Shown here one piece after another: positions 19,240-27,872 of a DNA stretch of 45,411 bases (position 1 is its first letter; the number at the start of each line of letters is the position of its first letter). Source of the stretch: Motilimonas pumila (GTDB lineage Bacteria; Pseudomonadota; Gammaproteobacteria; Enterobacterales; CBDFNC01); contig NZ_QZCH01000030.1 of assembly GCF_003596335.1 (NCBI RefSeq), positions 1 through 45,411 on the forward strand, given 5' to 3'. The notes under the pieces were generated by a model. The model was not told the DNA's origin. It saw only the letters and a list, made by a program, of their open reading frames with translations, and did not search any database. The position numbers were made by a program, and so were the translations under genes.

Positions 19240-19787
19240 GCTTTATGAATAGCGTGCTTACTACAACTAGGCGTGGTTTATATTGTCACCAGGCCCGGTA
19301 TCACCCCACAGTAATTATGCATCCCCATAAAAGTGATATTTGTTGGGCGTATTAGTCACTTTGAGACCCGCTGTCGCTTTCGTTGCGAGTTACGCCGCTA
19401 TATTGTTAGCTCAATCGTATCAATAACCAGAAATGGCCTTAATACACGTCAACTTAATACCCGCTAAGCAAAGTGATTAAGGACCCTGATGATTGCTCAC
19501 TGTATCTCATCTCACAATTTAATGGTTTTGCCTTTTGAGCGGTAATGGCTTGATGCTTGAGCCTGTCACGCTTAAACATTCATGGCGAGCGTAATCCGTG
19601 ACTTTAGCCAGTACTATTTATTGTATTTATCATACATGTACTCAAGCTACGTCTATAATGTATGGGTTTTCCAAGATATATATTACTGTTATCCCGGTGT
19701 TTGTAAGATTTTTTGAAATGTACACTTGTGATCTGAAAGATTCATATATAATATAATCATACAAATAAACGTTGCGAGGAATTAAAT
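19240..19787. promoter_or_regulatory. Long leader or promoter region upstream of the dehydrogenase gene
   Basis: About 550 bases without a gene. The last 50 bases are very AT-rich and hold two perfect TATAAT hexamers at 19747-19752 and 19752-19757 with a possible TTGTGA at 19726-19731, at suboptimal spacing. Ribosome site GAGGA lies at about 19776-19780. Nothing recognisable is seen in 19260-19680. Confidence 0.4.
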
Positions 19788-20666
19788 ATGTCAAAACCTG
19801 TAATTGGTTTTATTGGTCTGGGCCTGATGGGCGGAAACATGGTAGAAAATCTGCAAAAACGCGGCTACCAATTGAACGTTATGGATTTAAACCAAGAAGC
19901 GGTAGCTGCGTGCGTGGCGCGTGGTGCTAACGCGGTTACCAGTGGCAAAGAGCTGGCTGAAAACAGCGATATTGTCATGTTATGTTTAACAACTTCTGCG
20001 GTTGTTGAAAAAGTGGTTTACGGCGACCAAGGTATTTTGGCGGGTATTAAAGAAGGTGCGGTACTGATTGATTTTGGTACATCTATCCCAGCATCAACGC
20101 GCAAAATCGGTGCCGAGTTAAAAGCCAAAGGGGCAGGTATGATTGACGCTCCGCTTGGTAGAACACCAGCTCACGCTAAAGATGGCTTGCTTAATATCAT
20201 GGCAGCCGGTGATCAAGAGACCTTTAATAAAGTGAAGCCTGTGCTTGACGAGCAAGGTGAGAACGTCTTCCATTTAGGTGAGTTAGGCGCTGGCCACACC
20301 ACTAAATTGGTGAATAACTTTATGGGCATGACTACGGTATGCGCCATGTCACAAGCATTTGCGGTAGCGGATCGTGCCGGTGTTGATCGCCAGCAATTAT
20401 TTGACATTATGTCTACTGGCCCTTCAAACTCGCCATTTATGCAGTTTTGTAAAAACTACGCAGTAGATGGTGTGAGCGATTTAGGCTTCTCTATTGCTAA
20501 TGCCAACAAAGATTTAGGCTATTTCTTAGAAATGGTGAAAGACTTAGGCACAGAATCAAAAATTGCCGAAGGCTCGTCAGCCAACCTACAAGCCGCGCTT
20601 GACGCTGGTTTGGGCAACGGCAATGTCCCTGAGATTTTTGATTACTTCTTAAAGCTTGAGTCGTAA
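19788..20666 (+). CDS. Beta-hydroxyacid dehydrogenase (3-hydroxyisobutyrate DH / sulfolactaldehyde reductase-like)
   Basis: 292 aa NAD(P)-dependent enzyme. The Rossmann motif is VIGFIGLGLMGGNMVENL (residues 5-22) and the catalytic lysine region is GAGHTTKLVNNFMG, about residue 170. In most family members the substrate loop reads D-A-P-V-S-G-G; here it is DAPLGRTPAHAKDGLL, resembling the GRTS loop of E. coli YihU, which reduces sulfolactaldehyde. The substrate may thus be a sulfonated or other C3 semialdehyde, but no sulfoglycolysis genes are nearby. ATG follows GAGGAATTAAAT. Monocistronic with a strong terminator. Confidence 0.82.
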   Translation: MSKPVIGFIGLGLMGGNMVENLQKRGYQLNVMDLNQEAVAACVARGANAVTSGKELAENSDIVMLCLTTSAVVEKVVYGDQGILAGIKEGAVLIDFGTSIPASTRKIGAELKAKGAGMIDAPLGRTPAHAKDGLLNIMAAGDQETFNKVKPVLDEQGENVFHLGELGAGHTTKLVNNFMGMTTVCAMSQAFAVADRAGVDRQQLFDIMSTGPSNSPFMQFCKNYAVDGVSDLGFSIANANKDLGYFLEMVKDLGTESKIAEGSSANLQAALDAGLGNGNVPEIFDYFLKLES

Positions 20667-20740
20667 GCGCTCGATAATTTGTAAGCTGATTAGTCGTACA
20701 AATAGACAACTAACAGACAAAACAGATAAAGCAACGATCA

Positions 20741-20765
20741 AAGGTGCCCTTGGGCACCTTTTTTA
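20741..20765 (+). terminator. Terminator of the dehydrogenase gene
   Basis: AAGGTGCCC TT GGGCACCTT is a 9-bp perfect stem running into six T at 20759-20764. Confidence 0.9.
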
Positions 20766-21225
20766 TCACCGTTCAAAAATATTTGCGCAGATTGCATGTT
20801 GCCGCAAATGATTTTTTAAGCCAGATGCAATGGTCTCAAAGGCTATAAAGCGAGGTTTAGAGTCGGCAAAAAAGGTGTTTATCGTGGTAACGTTTTACTG
20901 GTAATACTGACTTGAGTGCCAAGCCGAACGGTTAACATATGCGTTATTGAGTTCCGGGTTTTGTTTCACGCTGCTCATTATGTTTTATTCGTCTTCAGGC
21001 TCTTAAAGGGTCAAGCGCAATGCGTAGCGTGCTTTACTCATTCAAACGCTATTAAGGCGAGGCAATACAGGTGTGGCTTTGCCATCAATCGTCTGTTTCC
21101 CACTACTTACTGCAATAGGCATGCGCTGGGAAACTACTTTATGCGTTTCGCAACTGCTGTAATAACCGCCCGTACTTATCTCGGTATTTGAGCAAAGTCA
21201 GTTTGTGCCGTTAAACGGTTTGTTT
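20766..21225. other. Intergenic stretch, no supported gene
   Basis: About 460 bases. A 91-codon frame at 20916-21191 is rich in Cys, Phe and Arg with no recognisable domain or ribosome site, so I leave it out. No hairpin terminator or promoter is obvious here. Confidence 0.35.
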
Positions 21226-21226
21226 A

Positions 21227-21430
21227 GCTGGTATTAGTTGGTATTAGTTGGTATTAGCTGGTATTAGTTGGTATTAGTTGGTATTAGTTGGTATTAGTTG
21301 GTATTAGTTGGTATTAGTTGGTATTAGTTGGTCTTAGCTGGTATTAGTTGGTCTTAGTTGGAATTAGTTGTTTAGTTGTAGTTGGTTGGTATCAGTTGGT
21401 ATCAGTTGGTATTGGTTGCTATTAGTTGGC
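21227..21430. repeat. 10-bp tandem repeat array (GTATTAGTTG)n
   Basis: From 21231 to 21370 fourteen consecutive decamers are in register. Most read GTATTAGTTG, with single-base variants GTATTAGCTG, GTCTTAGCTG, GTCTTAGTTG and GAATTAGTTG. After 21370 the array continues out of register (GGTATCAGTTGGTATCAGTTGG) to about 21430. The unit is close to one helical turn, and the strand is G/T-rich. It is not in a gene. Confidence 0.95.
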
Positions 21431-21579
21431 TAGTTTAGATGCTTGTGCAGAAGGCTCGTGTGGAAGGGCTGCGCTGATCGGCGTTGGCGAGTGTTATGTC
21501 GCTGAGTCTGGTGTTGTATGCTTGAGGCTGCGAGTTCGTTATGAATCAAGGGGTGTCTTGAGGCAAAGCCTGCTCGCAC

Positions 21580-21601
21580 AAAAAAACCGCCAAACGGCGG
21601 C
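21580..21601 (-). terminator. Terminator of the VOC-family gene
   Basis: On the minus strand CCGCC GTTT GGCGG is followed by seven T, about 45 bases beyond the stop at 21649. Confidence 0.85.
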
Positions 21602-21648
21602 TTTATCATCTTAGCTCACTTACGTTGACAGTGAGCGCGACCTTTCAG

Positions 21649-22134
21649 TTACTCGTAGTCTGTGGCGTACGTTTCTTCATATGTGTGTGAGTAAAGCTCA
21701 AACAAGTTACCAAATGGGTCTTCAAGGTAAATCATTTGCGCAGGTTTGCTATCGTCTTCTGGGTGATAGCGCATAATGTCCATGCGCGTTTTGCCGCCAA
21801 ACTCTCTTACCCGTTCGATAACACCTTCAAAGTCGTCGGTTTGCAAACAGAAATGGAAGATGCCCAAACGTTTGAAATCCACGTCGTGGCGTTCTTGACG
21901 CTCTTTCATTTCAAACAGCTCTACACCTATGCCACCTGTTGTTACCAAATGGGCGATATTGAAGCCTTTAAAACCTTCACCAAACACGGCGATGCACATA
22001 CGGCCAATCGCGCTTTCACGTTCTTCTATGACTTTGGTATTGCCCATCACCACTCTTAAGCCAAGCGCTTTAGTGTAAAACTCAACGGCTTTGTCCATGT
22101 CGCCAACCATGATGCCTACGTGATTCATTTTCAT
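21649..22134 (-). CDS. VOC (glyoxalase/bleomycin resistance/dioxygenase) superfamily protein
   Basis: 161 aa with two beta-alpha-beta-beta-beta modules. Candidate metal ligands are His5 (MKMNHVGIMVGD), the Glu of GGIGVELFEM, the His of LGIFHFCLQTDD and the Glu of FGNLFELYSHTYEE, giving the usual H-E-H-E set. Such proteins include glyoxalase I, methylmalonyl-CoA epimerase and extradiol dioxygenases; the exact reaction is not evident. ATG 22134 follows CGGAGTCAAAT. It is transcribed alone; the divergent upstream stretch (22140-22260) is very AT-rich. Confidence 0.8.
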   Translation of the reverse strand: MKMNHVGIMVGDMDKAVEFYTKALGLRVVMGNTKVIEERESAIGRMCIAVFGEGFKGFNIAHLVTTGGIGVELFEMKERQERHDVDFKRLGIFHFCLQTDDFEGVIERVREFGGKTRMDIMRYHPEDDSKPAQMIYLEDPFGNLFELYSHTYEETYATDYE

Positions 22135-22326
22135 ATTTGACTCCGAATGTTTGTGTTGTTAACTGTTGTTTGTTTCGATGTGGAGAGTATATGGTGACAG
22201 TGAAATTAATAAAAATTATCAATTGTTATTCTAATGATAAATAAAAATTATATGTTAATAAGGTAATGTGCGAAGGAAGCGGTCGAAGATGTGAGCATAG
22301 GGGCTGGTGTCACAGCTTTGGGGCGC

Positions 22327-22358
22327 AGGCTATGACAATGAATGTATTGTCATAGCCT
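22327..22358. repeat. Perfect 13-bp inverted repeat downstream of the beta-barrel gene
   Basis: AGGCTATGACAAT (22327-22339) and ATTGTCATAGCCT (22346-22358) flank a 6-base loop, 41 bases past the stop of the minus-strand barrel gene. There is no T-run on either side, so it is either a T-less terminator/mRNA stabiliser or a protein-binding palindrome. Confidence 0.7.
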
Positions 22359-22398
22359 ACTTACAGATTTTAAACGTTAAAGCAGGTTGAAGGGCTCG

Positions 22399-23223
22399 TT
22401 AAAATGTGTAGCGAAGGCCTGCTTTGAACTCGTTGTCACGAGACTCGTTAGCGGTGTATTCAACGTAAGGCTGCGCATCGCCAAAGCCGGTGTATACAAG
22501 TTTCATTTCGTGAGATTTATCGCTGCCTTTTATCGGCCCAGAGAAGTTTTTGTGCACGTAGTTGTACTGCGCCACTAATGGTGCAATGTCTTTTGCGTCA
22601 TACCCGAGCGTGAGATCCCAACGATTTGTTTTGAGCTCTTTATTTGAACTTAGTTGGTAGCTGCCTTGGGCCACGGGAACAATTTCATCTTTTGACCCTC
22701 GAGCTAAGTGTGCTGTGTGTGTGGTACTGTTCACTTTTAACTGAGCGCCGCCTATTTCATGGCGAAAACGGGCAGAAGCAAACAAACCATTGTTGAATTG
22801 GTAGCCAGTTTTTAGGCCAAATTTCGCGACATTGGTACGCGTTAGGTCATACTGGGTGGCAGTGGCCCACGCACCCATACCTACCCATTGAGCATTACCG
22901 TCAACAAATGGCATAACGCCATAGTCGGTGATATTCGCGCCTTTTATTTGCATGCTTTTATTGAACACGTAATTGACTGAAGGAGTGACGTACCAGTTTT
23001 CGGTAATATTGAATTGGTAAGCGGCTTCAAGTTCCGTTTTGTCGTAATTGCCTTTAACGGTTTGAACTTCTGCGCTCAAGTCTAAGCCAGTGAAGCCAAA
23101 GTCTGAGCCCAGCTTGATAGCGCCAACGTCGTGAGATTTGTAGTTAGCGTCTAGATACACTTCGCTTGCCAATACGTTAGCCGAAAAGAGTGCGATTGAA
23201 GCTGCTAATAATGTGCGTTGCAT
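22399..23223 (-). CDS. Outer membrane beta-barrel protein (KdgM-porin-like)
   Basis: 274 aa with a signal peptide MQRTLLAASIALFSANVLA followed by mature SEVYLDANYKSHDVG. The mature chain is a series of amphipathic strands separated by short turns and ends in FKAGLRYTF, the C-terminal aromatic signature for BAM insertion. Size and layout (about 12 strands) resemble oligogalacturonate porins of the KdgM family, but I recognise no specific residue set, so the substrate stays open. GAGGATTTACA precedes the ATG. Transcribed alone. Confidence 0.65.
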   Translation of the reverse strand: MQRTLLAASIALFSANVLASEVYLDANYKSHDVGAIKLGSDFGFTGLDLSAEVQTVKGNYDKTELEAAYQFNITENWYVTPSVNYVFNKSMQIKGANITDYGVMPFVDGNAQWVGMGAWATATQYDLTRTNVAKFGLKTGYQFNNGLFASARFRHEIGGAQLKVNSTTHTAHLARGSKDEIVPVAQGSYQLSSNKELKTNRWDLTLGYDAKDIAPLVAQYNYVHKNFSGPIKGSDKSHEMKLVYTGFGDAQPYVEYTANESRDNEFKAGLRYTF

Positions 23224-23694
23224 TGTAAATCCTCATTAGTAAAACTCATTCCATGAGGGGGAGCATCCGTTAATGTTCTCGACTGTTTGATTAGCCGTTA
23301 AAGCGCTTGTGCTTTTTATCGACAGGGCTGGCGGCCCAAAGACGTATTCAAAACAGCCTTGATGTCGGATGAGCATGTTACTGGCTAAAGCATTTCGAGT
23401 GATTTAACGCAGTGTTACAGGTCATTAGAAATACAATAAAAACACGGCGCCGAGTATCAAAGTGCAGGCGGTGATTTAAACGCAGTATGTAGCAGTATTT
23501 AGTGCGACTAAAGCAAGTCTGATTAGCATGGATCCGGCTTCAGGTGAACATTGGCTTATCATCTGGCATCAACCGCTACAGGGTATTTTGTGAAAGCCAG
23601 TGAAGGTGATTGGAGATAAGACAGAAAAGAGCCGCTCAGACATTGCATTCCATCGCGCGCTCAATATCGTGAGTTGCCCTTGGTATAATATTTA
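23224..23694. other. Intergenic stretch with barrel-gene promoter side
   Basis: About 470 bases with no supported frame. The promoter of the barrel gene should lie just right of 23224. Nothing else is recognised. Confidence 0.35.
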
Positions 23695-23727
23695 AACCAA
23701 AGGCTTAAGGTCTACAAGCCTTTGGTT
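23695..23727 (-). terminator. Hairpin terminator of the radical SAM gene
   Basis: AACCAAAGGCTT and AAGCCTTTGGTT form a perfect 12-bp inverted repeat with a 9-base loop, 16 bases beyond the stop at 23743. On the minus strand it is followed by TTTAAATATT, a short U-rich tail. Confidence 0.7.
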
Positions 23728-23742
23728 AGTTGGGGTGGGTTA

Positions 23743-24621
23743 TTACCACGCGTAGGTTTCTATCACATTTTTCTTGGCCATGGGGTTGTAGGCAATGTGC
23801 TCATTAATGTGCGCTAAAAAAGGGTCTCGCACTGCGGGCCATTCACCTTTCATTGAGGCGATATTGTTACCGTGATCGCCCCAATAATAACAAGGAAAGT
23901 CACCCATATTTTCCAATAGATACTTTTCTTCTTCGAGCAACTGCAAAGGCGTTGGCAAGATAAACTCGCCACGTTGGATCTGCGCGGCAAGCTCACTGCC
24001 AGGTTGCACCGCTAATGCCATCGGTGCTATGGCGTCTGGTTGCATTATATTGAGCAAGCTTGTGGTATTTTCAGCGTGCTCTCGCGAGCGGGTTTTACCG
24101 CCCAAGCCAAAAATAAACGAGGCCAGCACCTGAATACCGGCTTCTTTGGCCCGAGCCATGCCTTCTATAGCGTGCTCCCGTGTCATGCCTTTTTTGATGT
24201 TTTCTAGCACCACTGGGTCGCCGGACTCGAGGCCAGAATACGCCGTGGTTAAACCCGCAGTGCGTAATGCTGTTAAGTCTGCTACCGATTTACGGCGAAA
24301 ATCGTTAAAGCAGGAATACAGGGCCAAATGCTGCAGCTCGGGAAAAGTATCACGAATTTTGTCAACGATACGCAGCAACTTCTCAGTGCGCATGGCCATC
24401 ACGTTGCCGTCGATCAAAAAGATAGACTCAACCTTGGCGTGGCGCTGTCTGGCGCTGGCGATGTCGGTGAAAATATCTTCTAACTCTCTGACTTTAAATC
24501 TTTTGTCATCAAACATGGTGCAAAAGGTGCATTGGTTATTGCTGCAACCTAAAGTGGTTTGAATTAAGACGCTGTCGGCCTCCATCCAGGGCCGGTAAAT
24601 TTTACCTTGGTAACGCATCAT
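23743..24621 (-). CDS. Radical SAM protein of unknown substrate
   Basis: 292 aa. The iron-sulfur motif is GCSNNQCTFCTMF near residue 25, with spacing C-x4-C-x2-C instead of the usual C-x3-C-x2-C. This variant occurs in a widespread uncharacterised radical SAM group with GCS-x-N-x-CTFC. Later SAM-binding features include FLIDGNVMAM (beta 2), TTAYSGLESGDPVVLENIKKGMT (GLESG) and VLASFIFGLGGK. The partial TIM barrel spans about 15-230. AGGAGCAG precedes the two ATG codons. No neighbouring pathway genes hint at a substrate. Confidence 0.8.
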   Translation of the reverse strand: MMRYQGKIYRPWMEADSVLIQTTLGCSNNQCTFCTMFDDKRFKVRELEDIFTDIASARQRHAKVESIFLIDGNVMAMRTEKLLRIVDKIRDTFPELQHLALYSCFNDFRRKSVADLTALRTAGLTTAYSGLESGDPVVLENIKKGMTREHAIEGMARAKEAGIQVLASFIFGLGGKTRSREHAENTTSLLNIMQPDAIAPMALAVQPGSELAAQIQRGEFILPTPLQLLEEEKYLLENMGDFPCYYWGDHGNNIASMKGEWPAVRDPFLAHINEHIAYNPMAKKNVIETYAW

Positions 24622-25037
24622 CTGCTCCTGTTAGCGGTGGGGCTCTGCGTGTATAGCGCAGAGAATTCATCACATGCAGTGTATGCGCATCGTATAAATT
24701 TGATAATAACCGTTAAAATTAAATCACTTTATACAAAATCTATATAGTTTTGAGATGGAGATACTGCTCGATAAACCTTAAGAGTGGGTAAGCTATATTT
24801 GGCAAGGCAAGGCAAGGCAAGGCAAGCCAAACCAAACAGCAAGTATTTGGTATTGAAATTTCATCAAGGCGGGTTTCTGGGCCACTAAACTATTATGGCT
24901 AAGGGTATGGCTAAGGGACTTTTATTATTTAGTTAACTTTCTTTAATCTAATTCGCGTGATTTTTAACCAAAACACTCGACGGTGCACTTTTCATTTAAT
25001 GGTTTAATCGCTAGCATGCTGATGATTTTCGATTGAT
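24622..25037. other. Intergenic divergent region with a (GGCAA)5 microsatellite
   Basis: About 415 bases between divergent genes. Five GGCAA units lie at 24801-24825, followed by degenerate GCCAA/ACCAA copies. They are outside any gene. The remainder is AT-rich with no clear promoter pair. Confidence 0.6.
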
Positions 25038-26843
25038 GTGAATCAAAGAAGTGTAAATTATCATGGTGGGACTGAAGCAGTGAAAGACGTGAACAGACAA
25101 TGGAATGTCGTATGTACAGGCAGAACCAAGGTTCATTTTAACCGTCAAATCGTGATTGAAAATATATGCCGTGCGTTAAACACCACTCGAGGCAGCGCCA
25201 ATGCATTATTGCAAGGCAATAAAACGGTACTAAAAGAAGGTCTCTCTCGTGAGGAGGCGAGTATCGCCCAGCATAAGCTTGACGATATGGGCTTAGACGT
25301 TCGCGTAGAGCGGGCGAGGTCAGGCGCTAAAAGTGCTTCTCTAAAAGCCAAACCCAAAGCCATTATCAAAAAAGTCTGTCCAAATTGCGGCAACGTTCAG
25401 ATCTCACTCAATATCTGTGATTATTGCGAAACCCCCATGGTGGTGAAAAAAGAATTTGTCACCGAGCCGGTCACAAGCAAACAAAGCCAACCTTCTGCTG
25501 GTAAACAAGCTCAGGCCGAAACCGCTGCTTCTGAGCTCACGGCGGAAAAGTCCAAAATTGCTGGCGCTGCAACGGCAAAGGTGAGCAATAAGCCTGCAAA
25601 CAAAGCTGCGCCACGAGCCAGTAAACCAACCATGGCAGACAGCGCGGTGGATAAAGACTTAGAAGTTAATGAGTCACAAGCAAAAAAAGCGAAACAGCGA
25701 AAACTGAAGTTACCCAAGATGGCGCTGCCCAAAAATAAACACTCAACCTCAGAAGCACCTGCAGAGCAAGCGGCTACCACGCCCACTTTCTCATCGCAAC
25801 CCACTTATGTGGTGGAAAGCCGTTGGCACAAGCTGGTTAAGATTAAAGCAGGGTTAGTATTAGTTTGCGCTTTGGCAGCTTCAGGTTGGTGGGGCTACGA
25901 CTATTTAGGTCACTACCAAGTGGCCGCACAAACTGGATTGGCTAAAAAGCAGATAAAGGCTCAGCAATCCGCACTGGCGAGGCAGGTTGCAAGCCAAGAT
26001 GATTTAACCCCTTTGCTGCAAGGGCAAAAATACTCTGTGTTAGATGCGCACTTTAATGATCTCAGCCAAAAACTGTCACAAGATATTCAATGGGAGCGGG
26101 CGCTTACACAAAGTATTGACGTCTTAGCGAATATCAACACAGCCCAACATGAACTTGATAATTGGGTGACTCAAGCTCCTTCGCCTTATGCTCATTTAGT
26201 TCGCGGTGTTTATTATGCGCAGCTTGGCCAGTTAAGCGCTAAAAGCCAAGCCGACGGTCAATTAACGGCGGCTCAAGCAAAAGCCAGAGATGCGCATTTT
26301 AATTTAGCATATCAAGATTTAACGCAAGCCAAGCAAATGGCACCCAGTCTTTTACCCGTGTACGACTGGCTGATTGTGATAAATAAAGGCACTGCGTTAC
26401 TGAACCCGCGTAAAACGTATTTACTTGAAGCTATTGCAATTAACCCAGCAGGGTATCAATATCGCGAGAACTATATGACTGCTTTACAGCCAGAGCAGGG
26501 GGGGTCGCTGGAAAAAATGCGCGCCTTCGCTGAAGAGACCCAAGGCTTTGTGAAACACAACCCTCGGCTATATTTGTTGGCGGGTGCGGCCGCTGCTTGG
26601 CAAGGCAATCAAGCCTACCTGAATGGTCAAGATGGCAAGTGCATTACCCACTACAGTGAAGCTCTGCAGTTTGGTTTAGACGATGAATGGTTACGTAAGC
26701 GAGCCTATTGTTTGGCCGAAAAATCAGAATTTGAAAAAGCCTTGGCAGATGCTGAGCAATCTCTACAAATGCAAGACCATCCGTTGGCCCAGAAAGTAAA
26801 ACGCTTGGCGCAAAACCAAATGGCAGCAAACGTCAGTGGTTAG
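25038..26843 (+). CDS. Membrane protein with zinc ribbon and TPR-like C-terminal domain
   Basis: 601 aa from GTG 25038, though GTG 25080 is an equal candidate; neither has a good ribosome site. Order: an N-terminal domain of about 75 residues (WNVVCTGRTKVHFNRQIVIE, then LLQGNKTVLKEGLSREEAS and GLDVRVE) with the look of small prion-like or FimV-linked sensing modules. A zinc ribbon CPNCGN-x9-CDYCETP follows near residue 115. Next comes a long low-complexity Lys/Ala/Ser/Pro linker to about 260, one membrane helix (AGLVLVCALAASGWWGYDYLG), and a periplasmic helical repeat region with SEFEKALADAEQSL typical of TPRs. The region fits a DUF4034-like protein. Function unknown. Confidence 0.65.
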   Translation: MNQRSVNYHGGTEAVKDVNRQWNVVCTGRTKVHFNRQIVIENICRALNTTRGSANALLQGNKTVLKEGLSREEASIAQHKLDDMGLDVRVERARSGAKSASLKAKPKAIIKKVCPNCGNVQISLNICDYCETPMVVKKEFVTEPVTSKQSQPSAGKQAQAETAASELTAEKSKIAGAATAKVSNKPANKAAPRASKPTMADSAVDKDLEVNESQAKKAKQRKLKLPKMALPKNKHSTSEAPAEQAATTPTFSSQPTYVVESRWHKLVKIKAGLVLVCALAASGWWGYDYLGHYQVAAQTGLAKKQIKAQQSALARQVASQDDLTPLLQGQKYSVLDAHFNDLSQKLSQDIQWERALTQSIDVLANINTAQHELDNWVTQAPSPYAHLVRGVYYAQLGQLSAKSQADGQLTAAQAKARDAHFNLAYQDLTQAKQMAPSLLPVYDWLIVINKGTALLNPRKTYLLEAIAINPAGYQYRENYMTALQPEQGGSLEKMRAFAEETQGFVKHNPRLYLLAGAAAAWQGNQAYLNGQDGKCITHYSEALQFGLDDEWLRKRAYCLAEKSEFEKALADAEQSLQMQDHPLAQKVKRLAQNQMAANVSG

Positions 26844-26948
26844 CTCAGCAAGGTAAGCATCGTTGTAAACTTGCTCATCGTTGTGTAATTGTTGTAGGGT
26901 TTACTTGTTAAAAGTCTATAATTATCAGTTTATTGCCAAGGAGAAACG

Positions 26949-27362
26949 GTGAAACTATTCATGATGCTAGGTTGGCTGTTCACAGCTTGCATGGCCAGTG
27001 CTTTTGCCAGCGAAGAAATTGATTGCGATAATGCCGTAAACACCTTACAAATTAATGATTGCGCCGGACAAAAGGCTGAACTCGCCGCGCAAGAAATGGC
27101 CACCTATCTTGCTAAAAGTAAAAGCCATAACAGCTCTGACGCCGAGTTAATCAAAGCCATTGATGCGTCGCAACAAGCATGGCAAACCTATGCGGATGCT
27201 CATTGTAATGCCGTATACACTTACTGGCGTGAAGGCAGCATTCGCGGCGTCATGCATGCCACCTGCATGGAAAAGATGATTAAGCAACGCACCCACGCGT
27301 TATGGTCTAATTACCTGACTTACATGGATAGCACTGCACCTGTGCTGCCCGAGCCGCAGTAG
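26949..27362 (+). CDS. LprI/DUF1311-family secreted protein
   Basis: 137 aa starting at GTG 26949 with the strong ribosome site AAGGAGAAACG. Signal peptide MKLFMMLGWLFTACMASAFA is followed by a mature domain with four conserved Cys. The pattern C-x-NA-x-N-TLQINDC, with QQAWQTYADAHCNA and ATCMEKMIKQRTHAL, is the LprI (lysozyme inhibitor-like) DUF1311 signature. LprI of Mycobacterium inhibits lysozyme; for gammaproteobacterial members this role is not established. It lies 105 bases after the zinc-ribbon gene on the same strand. Confidence 0.8.
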   Translation: MKLFMMLGWLFTACMASAFASEEIDCDNAVNTLQINDCAGQKAELAAQEMATYLAKSKSHNSSDAELIKAIDASQQAWQTYADAHCNAVYTYWREGSIRGVMHATCMEKMIKQRTHALWSNYLTYMDSTAPVLPEPQ

Positions 27363-27400
27363 ACATTACCACACTAATTTACTTACGGTTTAAACCTACA

Positions 27401-27514
27401 CTAAAAGCTTACCCAGTGCGTTGTGGCATCTGCAACGGGGTAACCGTAAGCAGTAATTTGCTTGAGGGCTTCTGGTTTGAGTTTTGATGAAAAGCGGGTG
27501 CCTATGGCTATGGT
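27401..27514 (-). pseudogene. C-terminal fragment of an unidentified protein
   Basis: Minus-strand frame of 37 codons with a stop upstream (TTA at 27515-27517) and no ATG. It encodes TIAIGTRFSSKLKPEALKQ and ITAYGYPVADATTHWVSF before TAG. The amino-acid content looks like real protein rather than a random frame. It may be the 3' end of a gene cut by integration of the adjacent island, or the target-gene duplicate such integration leaves. I cannot name the parent family. Confidence 0.35.
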
Positions 27515-27872
27515 TTACCTTGTAGAGCTAAGTTACATTTTTATCGTAAATAGTATCGGGTGATCTCAGCCTTGTCAGACGAGTTGAAATGTGTATTTGC
27601 AAGGGAAAGTTCCAGATGCCATCAGGGTAGGGTTTCAGATAGCGCATGTTTAGTACAAACAACCAAGATTCTACGATTTTAAATACAAAAGCGGCAAGTC
27701 AATGACTTACCGCCTTTCCAAATGTTTGGTGGGCTGGCGTAAGTTGATCTTAATCTTTAAGATCTTGAATTTAAATGCTTTATTTCGGTTTGATTTTTTG
27801 TTTGGTTACTAAGGTGGTTACTAAAGGTGGTGGTGACCACTAAAATGCTTTCAATAATGTGATGTGGTCGGG
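27515..27872. other. Palindrome-rich stretch at the left island boundary
   Basis: No gene is seen. It holds an inverted repeat at 27691-27713 (GCGGCAAGTCA/TGACTTACCGC, one mismatch) and a perfect GATCTTAA TCT TTAAGATC at 27746-27764. Three imperfect direct repeats of GGTGGTTACTAA occur at about 27802-27842. Such clusters of short repeats suit an attachment or integrase-binding region, but no second copy is available in the window to prove it. Confidence 0.4.

Noticed and set aside
20916..21191. 91-codon plus-strand frame rich in Cys, Phe and Arg
   Set aside because: No ribosome site, atypical composition and no recognisable motif; most likely a chance frame.
21227..21430. CRISPR array
   Set aside because: Units are 10 bp without spacers and no cas genes are present.
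24801..24830. (GGCAA)5 as a phase-variation tract
   Set aside because: It lies over 200 bases from any start codon and outside promoter-like spacing; no evidence it switches a gene.
27720..27800. tRNA gene or tRNA 3' end as integration site
   Set aside because: TGGTGGGCTGG looks like a reversed acceptor end, but no T-psi-C or anticodon arm can be folded.
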